A stretch of DNA of 28,294 nt from Magnetococcales bacterium (GCA_015232865.1 JADFYU010000030.1:1-28294); one strand, 5' to 3'; shown: positions 17,822 through 25,838, counted from the first letter of the stretch. A program made the numbers and translations. Notes: a model not told the origin generated them from the letters alone.

Positions 17822-17986
17822 CCTAGAAACGGCAGTTGTTAGCTCATGCTTGGCATAACCTCGTGATTTATCTAACTGTAATGGAAAAAAAGTCTTATCA
17901 CCCATTGGGTGACTTCGATTTTTTCTATTACAGTAGCTAAACCAATATGTTGCACCATTCATACACTCCCAACTGCCGTTTCTAGG
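17822..17986. repeat. Inverted-repeat (MITE-like) element B, upstream of the STAS gene
   Basis: 165 bp bounded by perfect 17-bp inverted ends: CCTAGAAACGGCAGTTG at 17822-17838 and its reverse complement at 17970-17986. The interior folds back on itself: CTGTAATGGAAAAAA pairs imperfectly with TTTTTTCTATTACAG, around a central TCACCCATTGGGTGA palindrome. It has no coding capacity. The stretch ACCAATATGTTGCACCATT is shared with element C. Its right end lies about 150 nt before the STAS gene, so it could affect that promoter. Confidence 0.88.
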
Positions 17987-18137
17987 ACGATCCGTTCGGC
18001 AGCCCTGATTTTACATGAATTTTGTCGTTAATTTGTAAAAATGATTTGTAATAATCCATAGCTTGATTTGTGCTGAATATTCAGGTAGTCTGGAGCATTA
18101 GGATGTTCGTACAATCAAGTATAAAAAATTGGTGTTG

Positions 18138-18665
18138 ATGAATTGTGGTCTTGAAATCTGGGGAAAAGATGTGGACAATTCAGAGGCGAAAAAAGGGGTG
18201 TTTGAACAAGATTTGTCAAAAATGACTCAGGCTGAGTTGATTGAGCAAATCGAAAAAGATTTTAACCGGTTGTGGTTGGAGCACATCGAAAAAAACCCCA
18301 AAGCCATCTTTCCTGAGGCTTCTCTGGAAGAGTCGAACGATAAACCTAATCATTCCCCCGAACCGATGGCCGGAGATCGGTGCGACTCCTTCATCAGTGA
18401 GGGCAAGTTGACAATAAAAGTCACTGGCCGGTGTTCATACGAAACCTGGAAAAAATCAAAAAACCTGATCAAGAACGAAAAGATTGACGCCTGCGAAGTT
18501 GATTTTTCCCAGGCGGACAACATCGACAGTATCGGTATCGGAAGCCTTCTGGCATTGAAAAACGGATTGGGAAAAGGGGTGAAGATTGTTCTCTCCAACA
18601 CCAATGAATCGATTCTCAGGGTGTTGCAATCCTCCCACCTCGACCGCTTGTTTACGTTTGTCTGA
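18138..18665 (+). CDS. STAS-domain protein (anti-sigma-factor antagonist-like)
   Basis: A soluble 175-residue protein. The first 85 residues are a charged, mainly helical segment (MTQAELIEQIEKDFNRLW) of unknown role. The C-terminal 90 residues form a STAS fold: GKLTIKVTGRCSYETWKK, then ACEVDFSQADNIDSIGIGSLLALKNGL, and KIVLSNTNESILRVLQ. In SpoIIAA-type antagonists the phospho-acceptor is the second Ser of DSSG; here the motif reads DSIG, so classical phospho-switching by a kinase is unlikely. The ATG at 18138 is chosen; a TTG nine nt upstream is also in frame, and neither has a convincing ribosome site. It converges on the CBS gene with only 12 nt between stops. Confidence 0.82.
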   Translation: MNCGLEIWGKDVDNSEAKKGVFEQDLSKMTQAELIEQIEKDFNRLWLEHIEKNPKAIFPEASLEESNDKPNHSPEPMAGDRCDSFISEGKLTIKVTGRCSYETWKKSKNLIKNEKIDACEVDFSQADNIDSIGIGSLLALKNGLGKGVKIVLSNTNESILRVLQSSHLDRLFTFV

Positions 18666-18677
18666 CCCCCCCCTCTT

Positions 18678-19133
18678 TTAGGATTTGTTCTCTTCGATCA
18701 TGCCACGGATAACGTCGCTTTTGCTGACGACGCCCACCACTAGTTCTCCGCGCATGACTGGAAGCAGAGAGATATGCTCTTCACTGAAGGCTGTGGCCAG
18801 TTCGCTGAGGCTGGTGCTTTCCAGGATGACGACCAGTTCCGATGTCATGAGATCGGCTGCGGTGCGGGCGGAGGCTTTGCGCAGATCTTCCTGATATTGG
18901 TGCTCGCCGGAAATGGGGATCACTGCATCCAAAAGGGTGATCATGGTCGGCAGATGAATTTTTTTAACACGATCAATCAAATCCCCCTCTGTAACGACAC
19001 CCAGCAAGATATCCCCATCCAGGACCGGAACGCCTCGAATTCCTTTTTCGGTCAACAGTTGAGCTAATTCGAGTACCGGCATATCCGGTGGAACGGAAAT
19101 GACATTTTGACTCATGATCTCTCTGGCTTCCAT
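18678..19133 (-). CDS. Two-CBS-domain protein
   Basis: 151 residues made of two CBS modules (a Bateman pair), which usually bind adenine nucleotides or related ligands. Module one runs MSQNVISVPPDMPVLELAQLL to GVPVLDGDILLGVVTEGDLIDRV. Module two runs LMTSELVVILESTSLSELA to LLPVMRGELVVGVVSKSDVIRGM. No catalytic or membrane domain is attached, so it is probably a free-standing regulatory sensor. I choose ATG 19133 because GAGGAGGTG lies just upstream on the minus strand; a start at 19154 would bypass this strong site. Its 5' side meets repeat element C about 40 nt upstream, so its promoter probably lies in or at that element. Confidence 0.92.
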   Translation of the reverse strand: MEAREIMSQNVISVPPDMPVLELAQLLTEKGIRGVPVLDGDILLGVVTEGDLIDRVKKIHLPTMITLLDAVIPISGEHQYQEDLRKASARTAADLMTSELVVILESTSLSELATAFSEEHISLLPVMRGELVVGVVSKSDVIRGMIEENKS

Positions 19134-19173
19134 GGGACACCTCCTCAAAGGCAAAAAATATTGTACTGATTTT

Positions 19174-19364
19174 TATTATTCTAAATTCGGTAGTTGAACC
19201 TAGATTTGGCTGTTGTTCGCACATCACTGGCACAACTTATTAATTCACCTAGCAAATCAATAAGTCTCATCACCAATAAGGTGACTTCGATTTTTCCTGA
19301 TTCACCAGATAAACCAATATGTTGCACCATTAATGCACGCCCAACTGCCGAATTTAGAATTATA
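19174..19364. repeat. Inverted-repeat (MITE-like) element C between the CBS gene and the phosphorelay operon
   Basis: 191 bp with 23-bp ends that pair at 21 positions: 19174-19196 (containing CTAAATTCGGTAGTTG) and 19342-19364 (containing CAACTGCCGAATTTAG). A second end-like sequence, CCTAGATTTGGCTGTTG, follows in tandem at 19199-19215. The core shares ACCAATATGTTGCACCATT and GGTGACTTCGATTTTT with element B. The element occupies most of the region upstream of the divergent CBS and kinase genes, so it may carry their promoters. Confidence 0.88.
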
Positions 19365-19386
19365 CACCAACCTTATCTGGATTCAT

Positions 19387-19412
19387 GTTACTTTGTAACT
19401 CAAAAGGTTACA
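19387..19412. promoter_or_regulatory. Possible operator: alternating GTTAC/GTAAC half-sites
   Basis: GTTAC-ttt-GTAAC-tcaaaag-GTTAC places three half-sites in alternating orientation, giving two nested inverted repeats. It lies about 230 nt before the kinase start. A regulator site is plausible but unsupported by any family match. Confidence 0.25.
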
Positions 19413-19556
19413 ATACAAATCTATAAGGATATGGGATTTTATCCCGGTATGCTTCGAGTTGTTCAGAATCCAGGGAAATGTGTAGAATTGCCTGGAAGTA
19501 TATTATATTTATTGAAATTATGTTAAGGTTGCACCGAGCAGAGCAAATAAAACCAA

Positions 19557-19590
19557 AACGGTTCACCGCCGGACTGCCAACCGTTGTTTT
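19557..19590 (+). terminator. Leader hairpin followed by T-rich tract, possible attenuator
   Basis: AACGGTT (19557-19563) pairs with AACCGTT (19579-19585) across a 15-nt GC-rich loop, then GTTTTTC. It lies in the leader of the phosphorelay operon, 52 nt before ATG 19642. It could end upstream transcripts or attenuate the operon. The stem is short. Confidence 0.35.
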
Positions 19591-19641
19591 TCGGATAAAT
19601 GGCCTCAAGAAGATACGTTCCTTTTGGAGGAATTATTTAAT

Positions 19642-20805
19642 ATGAGCGATCCAGATCAGGGAGAACAAAAAAGTGTACTGATCGTTGATGACAGTCCGGA
19701 GAGTATTGACACCATGCGGGCTATTCTCAGCCCATTTTACCGTATTCTTGTCGCGACCAACAGCGACAGCGCCCTTAAAGCGGCTCTATCCAAGACTCCA
19801 CCCGACCTGATCTTGTTGGATATCATGATGCCGAATGTGGACGGCTATGAGGTGTGTAGACAGCTCAAGCAGGAGAGTCAAACCAAAGAGATTCCCATTT
19901 TGTTTGTCACGGCCAAGACCGCTGTGGAAGATGAAACAAAAGGATTTGACCTGGGAGCGGTCGATTACCTGACCAAACCGGTCAACAGAGCCATCGTTCT
20001 GGCTCGTGTTGACACCCATATCAGCCTCTATCAGCGCAACTCCGAACTGGCGATGGCCAATACCCGATTGAAGGAGTTGGATCAGCTCAAATCCCTCTTT
20101 ATCGCCTCTATGTCCCACGAGTTGCGAACCCCCCTCAATTCCATCATCGGTTTTATCGGGGTCATGCTTCAGGAGCTCACGGGAACTTTGAATGATCGAC
20201 AAAAAGATCATTTGGGCCGGGCATACGCTTCGGCCAAGCATCTGCTGGCTTTGATCGTCGATGTGATCGATATTTCAAAAATTGAGGCCGGTCGGCTGGA
20301 GATCTATCTTGAGCGCATCGAGTTGGACGAGTTGGTTCAGGAGGCTTTGGCGACCATTGCCTCGGATGCCGAAAAAAAAGGGCTGGAAATCATCAGCAAT
20401 TATCCAGAAACCCAATATCTGATCACGGATCGAAAGAGAGTATTGCAGTGTCTGCTCAATTATCTGAGCAATGCGGTAAAATATACCCAACAAGGCCGCA
20501 TCGTTCTGGATATCTCTGTGGTGGACTCCTCCTTGCAAATAGCCGTCACCGATAGTGGCATTGGCATTGATCGTGAGGATATATCCCGACTTTTTGAAAG
20601 TTTTGTCCGGTTGGATGCGACGCGAAAGATGAATATTCCAGGAACCGGCTTGGGCCTCTATTTAACCAAAAAAATTGCGACTGATCTGCTGGGTGGTATG
20701 GTTTCAGTTTCTAGTCAGGTCGGGGTTGGAAGCACCTTCATGCTTTCGATTCCATTGGACTTAAGGCCAGAAGGCTCCGGGCAAAACCGAGGAGAGATTC
20801 CATGA
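19642..20805 (+). CDS. REC-HisKA-HATPase histidine kinase
   Basis: A soluble 387-residue kinase with a receiver at its N-terminus. REC has the acidic pocket in VLIVDDSPE and phospho-acceptor Asp60 (LLDIMMPNVDGYE). The HisKA motif MSHELRTPLNS places the phospho-His at residue 159. The ATPase boxes are NYLSNAVKYT, DSGIGID and GTGLGLYLTKK. With no sensor domain, input is probably by phosphorylation of REC. I choose ATG 19642 because GGAGG at 19626-19630 precedes it; a TTG 18 nt upstream lies on top of that site. The stop overlaps the next receiver gene (ATGA). This is the first gene of a four-gene signalling operon. Confidence 0.95.
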   Translation: MSDPDQGEQKSVLIVDDSPESIDTMRAILSPFYRILVATNSDSALKAALSKTPPDLILLDIMMPNVDGYEVCRQLKQESQTKEIPILFVTAKTAVEDETKGFDLGAVDYLTKPVNRAIVLARVDTHISLYQRNSELAMANTRLKELDQLKSLFIASMSHELRTPLNSIIGFIGVMLQELTGTLNDRQKDHLGRAYASAKHLLALIVDVIDISKIEAGRLEIYLERIELDELVQEALATIASDAEKKGLEIISNYPETQYLITDRKRVLQCLLNYLSNAVKYTQQGRIVLDISVVDSSLQIAVTDSGIGIDREDISRLFESFVRLDATRKMNIPGTGLGLYLTKKIATDLLGGMVSVSSQVGVGSTFMLSIPLDLRPEGSGQNRGEIP

Positions 20806-21179
20806 AAACCGCATTGGTCATTGAAGACAATGATGACAATATGGAGCTGATTGTCATTATCCTGGAATCCTGTGGCTATGGGACGATTCGAGCCTATGAT
20901 GGATTGACCGGTGTACAGATGGCCGGGGCTAACCGTCCCGATTTTATTATTCTGGATATTCAACTTCCAGATATTCTGGGCATGGAGGTTCTGGAGCGCA
21001 TTCGTGACCAGGAGTTGCAATTCGGGTCCATACCAATTCCGGTGATCGCCATGACCTCTTATGCCATGAGCGGCGATCGTGCACGGTTATTGGCTGCCGG
21101 TTGTAACGGGTACATCGAAAAGCCCATAGATCCGGAATATGTTATTGAGCAGATTCGGGGAGCCATTGGAGAGTTATGA
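20802..21179 (+). CDS. Single-domain response regulator, DivK-like
   Basis: A 125-residue stand-alone receiver. It contains ALVIEDNDDNMELI, phospho-acceptor Asp52 in IILDIQLPDILGME, the conserved MTSYAM switch segment and Lys in YIEKPIDPEY. The pattern is DivK/CheY-like with no output domain, so it should pass phosphate or bind partners rather than bind DNA. It overlaps both neighbours by 4 nt (ATGA), giving tight translational coupling with the kinases on each side. Confidence 0.93.
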   Translation: MKTALVIEDNDDNMELIVIILESCGYGTIRAYDGLTGVQMAGANRPDFIILDIQLPDILGMEVLERIRDQELQFGSIPIPVIAMTSYAMSGDRARLLAAGCNGYIEKPIDPEYVIEQIRGAIGEL

Positions 21180-23584
21180 TTAATATTCTCGTTGTCGATG
21201 ATGATGAAAATGGGCGCATTCTTCTCCAGACCGTTTTGGTGTCCAGTGGTTATGAGGTGACCTTGGCCGCTAACGGTGAAGAGGCTCTGACCTTTGTACA
21301 TCAACAGCGACCCGATCTGATCATCACCGATATCCTGATGCCCAAGATGGATGGTTTTGTGCTCTGTCAAACCATCAAGGAGGATGAACAGCTCTGCACC
21401 ATCCCCGTCCTGTTCTATACCGCTACCTATGTCGATGACCGAGATAAACAATTTGCCCTGAGCTTGGGAGCCTCTAAATTTATCCTGAAACCCCTTGAGG
21501 TTGAGCGTTTGATTCACATCATTCAACAGATCATCCAGACCCATCTGATAGAAGGGGTGCCGGTTCCAAACCTGCTTGACAATCCTTCGCAGTTGGATCG
21601 AATGCGAGCCGAGACCCTCTCGCGCAAGCTGGTTACAAAAACCAAGGATCTGGAGCAAAAAAAACAAAATTTACGAAAAAGTGAACGGCGGTATCAATCT
21701 ATTCTGGAGGCTACATCCGATATAATCTGGGAGCTTGATCTGGAGGCAAATTTTACTTACATCAGTCTGCAGGTGGAGGAGGTTTTGGGCTATAAGCCGG
21801 CTGAAATTATCGGGCTATTATCTGGATTTGATCTGATGCCAGCCCAAGAGGCGGAAAAGATGCGTTCTGAGTTTTTGGAATTTGTCAGTTCGGCCAAACC
21901 ATTTAAGGGATTGGTCAATATCAATCTGCATAAAAATGGTCGAAAAGTTGTGTTGGAATCCAATGGCAGCCCCTTCTTTGACGATAACGGAAAGCTGATG
22001 GGGTTTCGAGGCGTTGACCGGGATATTACCGAGCGGGTTCAGGTTGAAAAACGGCTGATCGATAGTGAAAACCGTTTTCGCAGCCTTTACGAGAATGCAC
22101 CTCTTGCCTACCAATCTCTGGATAAAGGGGGACGTTTGATCGCCGTCAATAATGCTTGGCGACGGGTTTTGGGCTACAAACAGTCTGACGAGGTTGTTGG
22201 GCGGTGGTTTGGTGACTTGCTATTACCGCCATCCCAGGCCCAGTTTAAAAAGCAGTTCCAAAAATTCCTCTCTAACGGCGAAATCCATAACGTTGAATTT
22301 GAGCTGATTTGCGCCAATGGATCATCTAAACAGATCTCTTTTGAGGGGCGCACGACCACCGATGAACAGGGAAAATTTATTCAGACCCATTGCCTGCTTA
22401 CCGATATTACCGAGCGCAAGCAGTTGGAGAGTCGACTCAGCCAAGCTCAAAAAATGGAGGCTATCGGAACCTTGACGGGGGGGATTGCTCATGATTTCAA
22501 TAATATTCTAGGATCGATTCTCGGCTATAACGAGCTTGCACTCGAAGAGGTCCAAGAGAACGAATCCGTTGCGTATTGTTTGAGCCAGGTCCACATTGCT
22601 GCGCTGCGTGCCAAAGATTTGGTCGCCCAGCTTCTCTCTTTCAGCCGACAATCCAAGATTGAAGTCAAACCTTTACAGGTTTCTCCTCTGTTAAAGGAGA
22701 TGGTCAAGCTGGTTCGTCCGACCGTTTCGACCAATGTTCAGATCAATACCCACCTATCCTCCTCCGATTGTCTGATCAGCGCCGATGCCACCGGCATCCA
22801 CCAAATCATCATGAACCTCTGCTCGAATGCCGCCTACGCCATGGAGGATACTGGTGGATGTTTGGATATATATCTGGAGCATCTCTTTCTCAATGAGCAA
22901 GAGGCTAAAAACATGCTGCTTTCCACCGGTTCCTATGTTCGCCTCTCCTTTGCCGATACCGGGTCGGGGATAGAAGCAACCAATATCAGCAGGATTTTTG
23001 ATCCGTTTTTTACCACCAAGGAGTTGGGTCGGGGAACCGGGCTCGGATTGTCCGTTGTTCATGGGATCGTCCAGAGCTATGGCGGTGCCATCACCGTCGA
23101 AACCGAGTTGGGCAAAGGCACCACCTTTCGGGTTCTTTTCCCCGCCCTGAAGCCACACCCTGATCCTATTCCCCTGAAACTGCCCAGCGTCAGAAAAATC
23201 TGCAACACTAAAAAGACGGTTCTTTTTGTTGATGATGAGCCAGGGTTGGTCGAGGTGGGGAGCATGCAGTTGAAAGCAATGGGCTATAGTGTCATTGCCA
23301 GCAACGATTCCCAAGAGGCCCTTGAGATTTTTAATAATGATCCGAATAGAATTGATTTGGTCTTTACGGATCAATCCATGCCTCGTCTTTCTGGTTTTGA
23401 GTTGGCCAAAAAAATCTTGTCTATTCGGCCCGATTTGCCTATTTTTATCTGCACAGGCTTTAGTCAAACCATTACACCGGAAATGATACGAAAAGCCGGT
23501 ATCCGGGATCTGCTGATGAAACCCCTGACCATGGCCGATTTATCGGCTGCCTTGCAAACCGATACCAGACAAGGAGAAAATTGA
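21176..23584 (+). CDS. Hybrid histidine kinase REC-PAS-PAS-HisKA-HATPase-REC
   Basis: 802 residues, soluble. The N-terminal REC has Asp52 (ITDILMPKMDGF). A coiled-coil linker (about residues 140-175) leads to PAS1 (FRSL-type fold near 180-290) and PAS2 (near 300-420). The phospho-acceptor His439 lies in GGIAHDFNNILGSILGYN, the HisKA variant seen in many hybrid kinases. The ATPase boxes are NLCSNAAYAM, DTGSGIEA, FFTTKELGRGTGLGLSVVHG and GTTFRVLFP. The C-terminal REC has Asp732 (VFTDQSMPRLSGFE). The two receivers could link the upstream DivK-like protein and the downstream receiver in one relay. It starts in an ATGA overlap and ends one base into the next start. Confidence 0.95.
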   Translation: MINILVVDDDENGRILLQTVLVSSGYEVTLAANGEEALTFVHQQRPDLIITDILMPKMDGFVLCQTIKEDEQLCTIPVLFYTATYVDDRDKQFALSLGASKFILKPLEVERLIHIIQQIIQTHLIEGVPVPNLLDNPSQLDRMRAETLSRKLVTKTKDLEQKKQNLRKSERRYQSILEATSDIIWELDLEANFTYISLQVEEVLGYKPAEIIGLLSGFDLMPAQEAEKMRSEFLEFVSSAKPFKGLVNINLHKNGRKVVLESNGSPFFDDNGKLMGFRGVDRDITERVQVEKRLIDSENRFRSLYENAPLAYQSLDKGGRLIAVNNAWRRVLGYKQSDEVVGRWFGDLLLPPSQAQFKKQFQKFLSNGEIHNVEFELICANGSSKQISFEGRTTTDEQGKFIQTHCLLTDITERKQLESRLSQAQKMEAIGTLTGGIAHDFNNILGSILGYNELALEEVQENESVAYCLSQVHIAALRAKDLVAQLLSFSRQSKIEVKPLQVSPLLKEMVKLVRPTVSTNVQINTHLSSSDCLISADATGIHQIIMNLCSNAAYAMEDTGGCLDIYLEHLFLNEQEAKNMLLSTGSYVRLSFADTGSGIEATNISRIFDPFFTTKELGRGTGLGLSVVHGIVQSYGGAITVETELGKGTTFRVLFPALKPHPDPIPLKLPSVRKICNTKKTVLFVDDEPGLVEVGSMQLKAMGYSVIASNDSQEALEIFNNDPNRIDLVFTDQSMPRLSGFELAKKILSIRPDLPIFICTGFSQTITPEMIRKAGIRDLLMKPLTMADLSAALQTDTRQGEN

Positions 23585-23970
23585 TGCCAAATATTCTTGT
23601 CATTGATGATGACGAACAGTTTTTGACCTATCTTCATCGAATTCTGACCAATGAAGGCTATGAGGTTGGAATCGCCTCCGATGGACAGCAGGGTCAGGCT
23701 TTGATTGATAAGGAAACATTTGATCTGCTGATCACTGATATTTTTATGCCGGTCAAAGATGGAATTGAGGTTTTGAGAGAAATTCGCAGAAGAAAACTCC
23801 AAATTAAAATAATTTGTATTTCCGGTGGAGGACAAAACTGCTCACCGGAAGAGACCCTCAAAATTGTTCACCTGTTGGGAGCAAATAGAATTATGAATAA
23901 ACCGTTTACCAAAAATGATCTGTTGCCGGTTATTCGGGAGTTGTTGGGAGACGGGGAGGCATCAGCCTGA
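23584..23970 (+). CDS. Single-domain response regulator
   Basis: A 128-residue receiver with ILVIDDDEQFLTYLHR, Asp52 in LLITDIFMPVKDGIE, CISGGG as the switch strand and Lys in RIMNKPFTKND. No output domain. The ATG at 23584 overlaps the stop of the hybrid kinase (TGATG) and follows AAGGAG, so it closes the four-gene operon. It is a likely final acceptor or shuttle for the hybrid kinase. The stop codon lies inside a weak possible copy of the intergenic repeat. Confidence 0.93.
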   Translation: MPNILVIDDDEQFLTYLHRILTNEGYEVGIASDGQQGQALIDKETFDLLITDIFMPVKDGIEVLREIRRRKLQIKIICISGGGQNCSPEETLKIVHLLGANRIMNKPFTKNDLLPVIRELLGDGEASA

Positions 23971-24075
23971 ATCCGGTCGTTATCGGCACGCTGGCTAACA
24001 GACCTTTGAGTCACCGGAAAAAGCAGAATAACCAAACAGTCGTCCTATTCTTCCTCAAAACTACCGAACCTTTGT

Positions 24076-24639
24076 TCAATCCGTTTTTGTCGTATGGACA
24101 GGGTTCAATAAAACCTCTCCCTCAATCAATCCTGTTAGCTTAACTTCTTGCCTGTCACCGTCAATCACCTTGAAAACAAAGCTATATGGAACCCGCCATT
24201 TGGTCGCAAACTTGGTCTGGATCGTGACTGTTTTTGGGTTTAAGCGCACCACTTCTCCATGATGTTCCTGCTGTTTATTGTCATGAAAACCGACTTGATC
24301 ACCAATCTTGAGCCGGTTGCGATCAACTTGGTTTTGAGTCAAATGGATATCCGTCTCAACATTATCAATATTGACCATGTAAAATTGAATGCTCCATCGC
24401 TGACCGTCCGGCATATTTTGGACCGTCAATTGGCTGCGGCGTAACTCAATGACGATGGCCGGAATCAGGCGGTTTTCCCGTTCATTGAAATAGGTGATCT
24501 GCTGGCCGGGATACAACCGTCGTTTAATGGCATTGATGCGGTCGGGTTGATCTAACATCTTGGTGATTCCGGCATTGAGTCGATATAGATTAAACAGGCT
24601 GCTCTGTTCCAGTTCGGTGATGAGTTGGGTGTAGTCCAC
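24076..24639 (-). CDS. Soluble protein with two barrel-like repeats, function unknown
   Basis: 187 residues. I recognise the general pattern of a conserved proteobacterial hypothetical protein but no function. The N-terminus (MDYTQLITELEQSSLFNLYRL) is helical. Two related stretches follow: VIELRRSQLTVQNMPDGQRW then IQFYMVNIDNVE, and VVRLNPKTVTIQTKFATKWR then PYSFVFKVID. Both read as strand, turn, Trp, strand, as in SH3-like/KOW small barrels, so the protein is probably a tandem barrel that binds RNA or protein. Start is GTG 24639 with GAGG about 8 nt upstream. It is convergent with the phosphorelay operon, separated by about 105 nt. Confidence 0.75.
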   Translation of the reverse strand: MDYTQLITELEQSSLFNLYRLNAGITKMLDQPDRINAIKRRLYPGQQITYFNERENRLIPAIVIELRRSQLTVQNMPDGQRWSIQFYMVNIDNVETDIHLTQNQVDRNRLKIGDQVGFHDNKQQEHHGEVVRLNPKTVTIQTKFATKWRVPYSFVFKVIDGDRQEVKLTGLIEGEVLLNPVHTTKTD

Positions 24640-24840
24640 GGTTCAACCTCAGAATATTCAAGTTTATTCAAAATCGTGCTGTCCGACTATTGATGTTTGA
24701 TATAGAATGTTTCGAGTCTATATCAAATTATAGACGTATATGTTTTATATCGCACATGATTTTTTTCTATTATCCCTGCCTGCACCTCGAGTCTGCTCGT
24801 CTCATACCCAGGCTGGACAAACAGTCAGAGACTTATCGCT

Positions 24841-25026
24841 ATGAAAAAACCGATTACCATACTCAATCAGAGCCCATCAATCTGTGCCATTGATTTTGGC
24901 AGTAAAAATTTTAAATTTGTTGTCGGTCGGCAAATTGGTGTCGATATTGAGGTGGATCTTCTCAAAAAAGAGCCGATGGGGCTCGGACAAGACCTGCTTG
25001 ACCGATTGATTGGTAAATTATTATAG
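24841..25026 (+). pseudogene. Truncated Ppx/GppA-like (exopolyphosphatase family) N-terminal stub
   Basis: 61 codons ending in TAG. ICAIDFGSKNFKFVVGR followed by LLKKEPMGLGQDLL resembles the first ATP-binding strand-turn of Ppx/GppA phosphatases (ASKHA fold), which are normally over 300 residues. The rest is missing. After the stop, another frame stays open from about 25016 to 25151 (including AKKNILGAVDLRELVQW), but I cannot tie it to the family. It is most likely a broken gene. A short functional peptide is unlikely because the fold needs its second half. Confidence 0.55.
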
Positions 25027-25166
25027 TTTGCAGAATTACTTGGATCGAGTGTATGTCCCGGCTCTGAGGTGTTGTGGATTGGCTAAAATGGCCAAGAAAA
25101 ATATACTTGGGGCGGTTGATCTCAGGGAACTGGTACAGTGGGGCAACTAAGCAAAAGGTGAGCTTA

Positions 25167-25508
25167 TTGATTGTATACTACATCATTTTTATCTTCATGC
25201 TTCACACCCCCTTACTGGGTAGCAGCGATGCTTTTGCGACAGCAGACGGCCCGGATTATTGGCGTGTTACCATCTCCAGTGGCACGCTTAACATCCGTTC
25301 TAAACCCCATTTCAAGGGCGCTCGTATCGGCTCTATTCCTACTGGTGAGACGGAGTTGCGTAATTTAGGCTGTACCAGAGAGATGACGTTTAGCCAATAC
25401 CAGTCTGCAACTCCGAGTGAACGCATTAACGCCAAATACCAACGATGGTGCAAAGTCAATTACCAAGGAACCATTGGTTGGGTTGCGGGATGGTTTTTAG
25501 CGGAGTAA
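25167..25508 (+). CDS. Exported SH3-like (SH3b) domain protein
   Basis: About 113 residues. A hydrophobic N-terminus (VYYIIFIFMLHTPLL) ends at a plausible signal-peptidase site after DAFA. The mature part is a bacterial SH3 domain: TLNIRSKPHFKGARIGSIPTG, a two-cysteine insertion (LGCTREM and RWCKVNYQG, which may form a disulfide), and a closing IGWVAGWFL. Such domains bind peptidoglycan or protein partners in the periplasm. The start is uncertain: GTG 25158, TTG 25167 and ATG 25200 are in frame. AGGTGAG just before TTG 25167 guided the choice. No partner gene is adjacent. Confidence 0.78.
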   Translation: MIVYYIIFIFMLHTPLLGSSDAFATADGPDYWRVTISSGTLNIRSKPHFKGARIGSIPTGETELRNLGCTREMTFSQYQSATPSERINAKYQRWCKVNYQGTIGWVAGWFLAE

Positions 25509-25618
25509 ACCTAACCCAAGTTTAACAGACTATTTTATAATTCCTTCAAAACCAGCATATTACAGTGTTGATTTTTTTGGAGTGGCACTACAAATGCGCA
25601 ATTCTTTGTTTTTTGTGT

Positions 25619-25837
25619 TCAGACGACCATCTTTTTCACCCCACCTGGGCGCGTATTGATACCGAGTGCCTGATAGATTTTTAGCTGTCCTGTCTCGGCC
25701 TTGGTGGCTTTGCGTACATGTAGGGTGCGTCCGTCAGTACGGCAGAAGGTGGCCGTTACCCGAGACTGGCTGGCAAGAGTGTCTCGCAGAGTGCTCCAAC
25801 GATCACAAATCCCCTTTTCACGCAATTTCAGACGAAT
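25619..25837 (-). pseudogene. Transposase C-terminal remnant (probably IS1634-type)
   Basis: About 72 codons. It reads LREKGICDRWSTLRDTLAS, SRVTATFCRTDGRTLHVRKAT, QLKIYQALGINTRPGGVKK, ending MVV. This is the conserved C-terminal end of DDE transposases that I associate with the IS1634 group. The catalytic part is absent. Its 5' side is cut at 25838, where a fragment of a higB gene on the other strand begins; the open frame continues into that fragment antisense by chance. Family assignment is by recall of the motif, not by search. Confidence 0.65.
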
Positions 25838-25838
25838 A

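Noticed and set aside
17822..19364. Repeat elements as integron attC sites or a CRISPR array
   Set aside because: No integrase is nearby, attC core motifs are not in the right order, and the units are far apart with unrelated spacers. The inverted ends fit a MITE-like element better.
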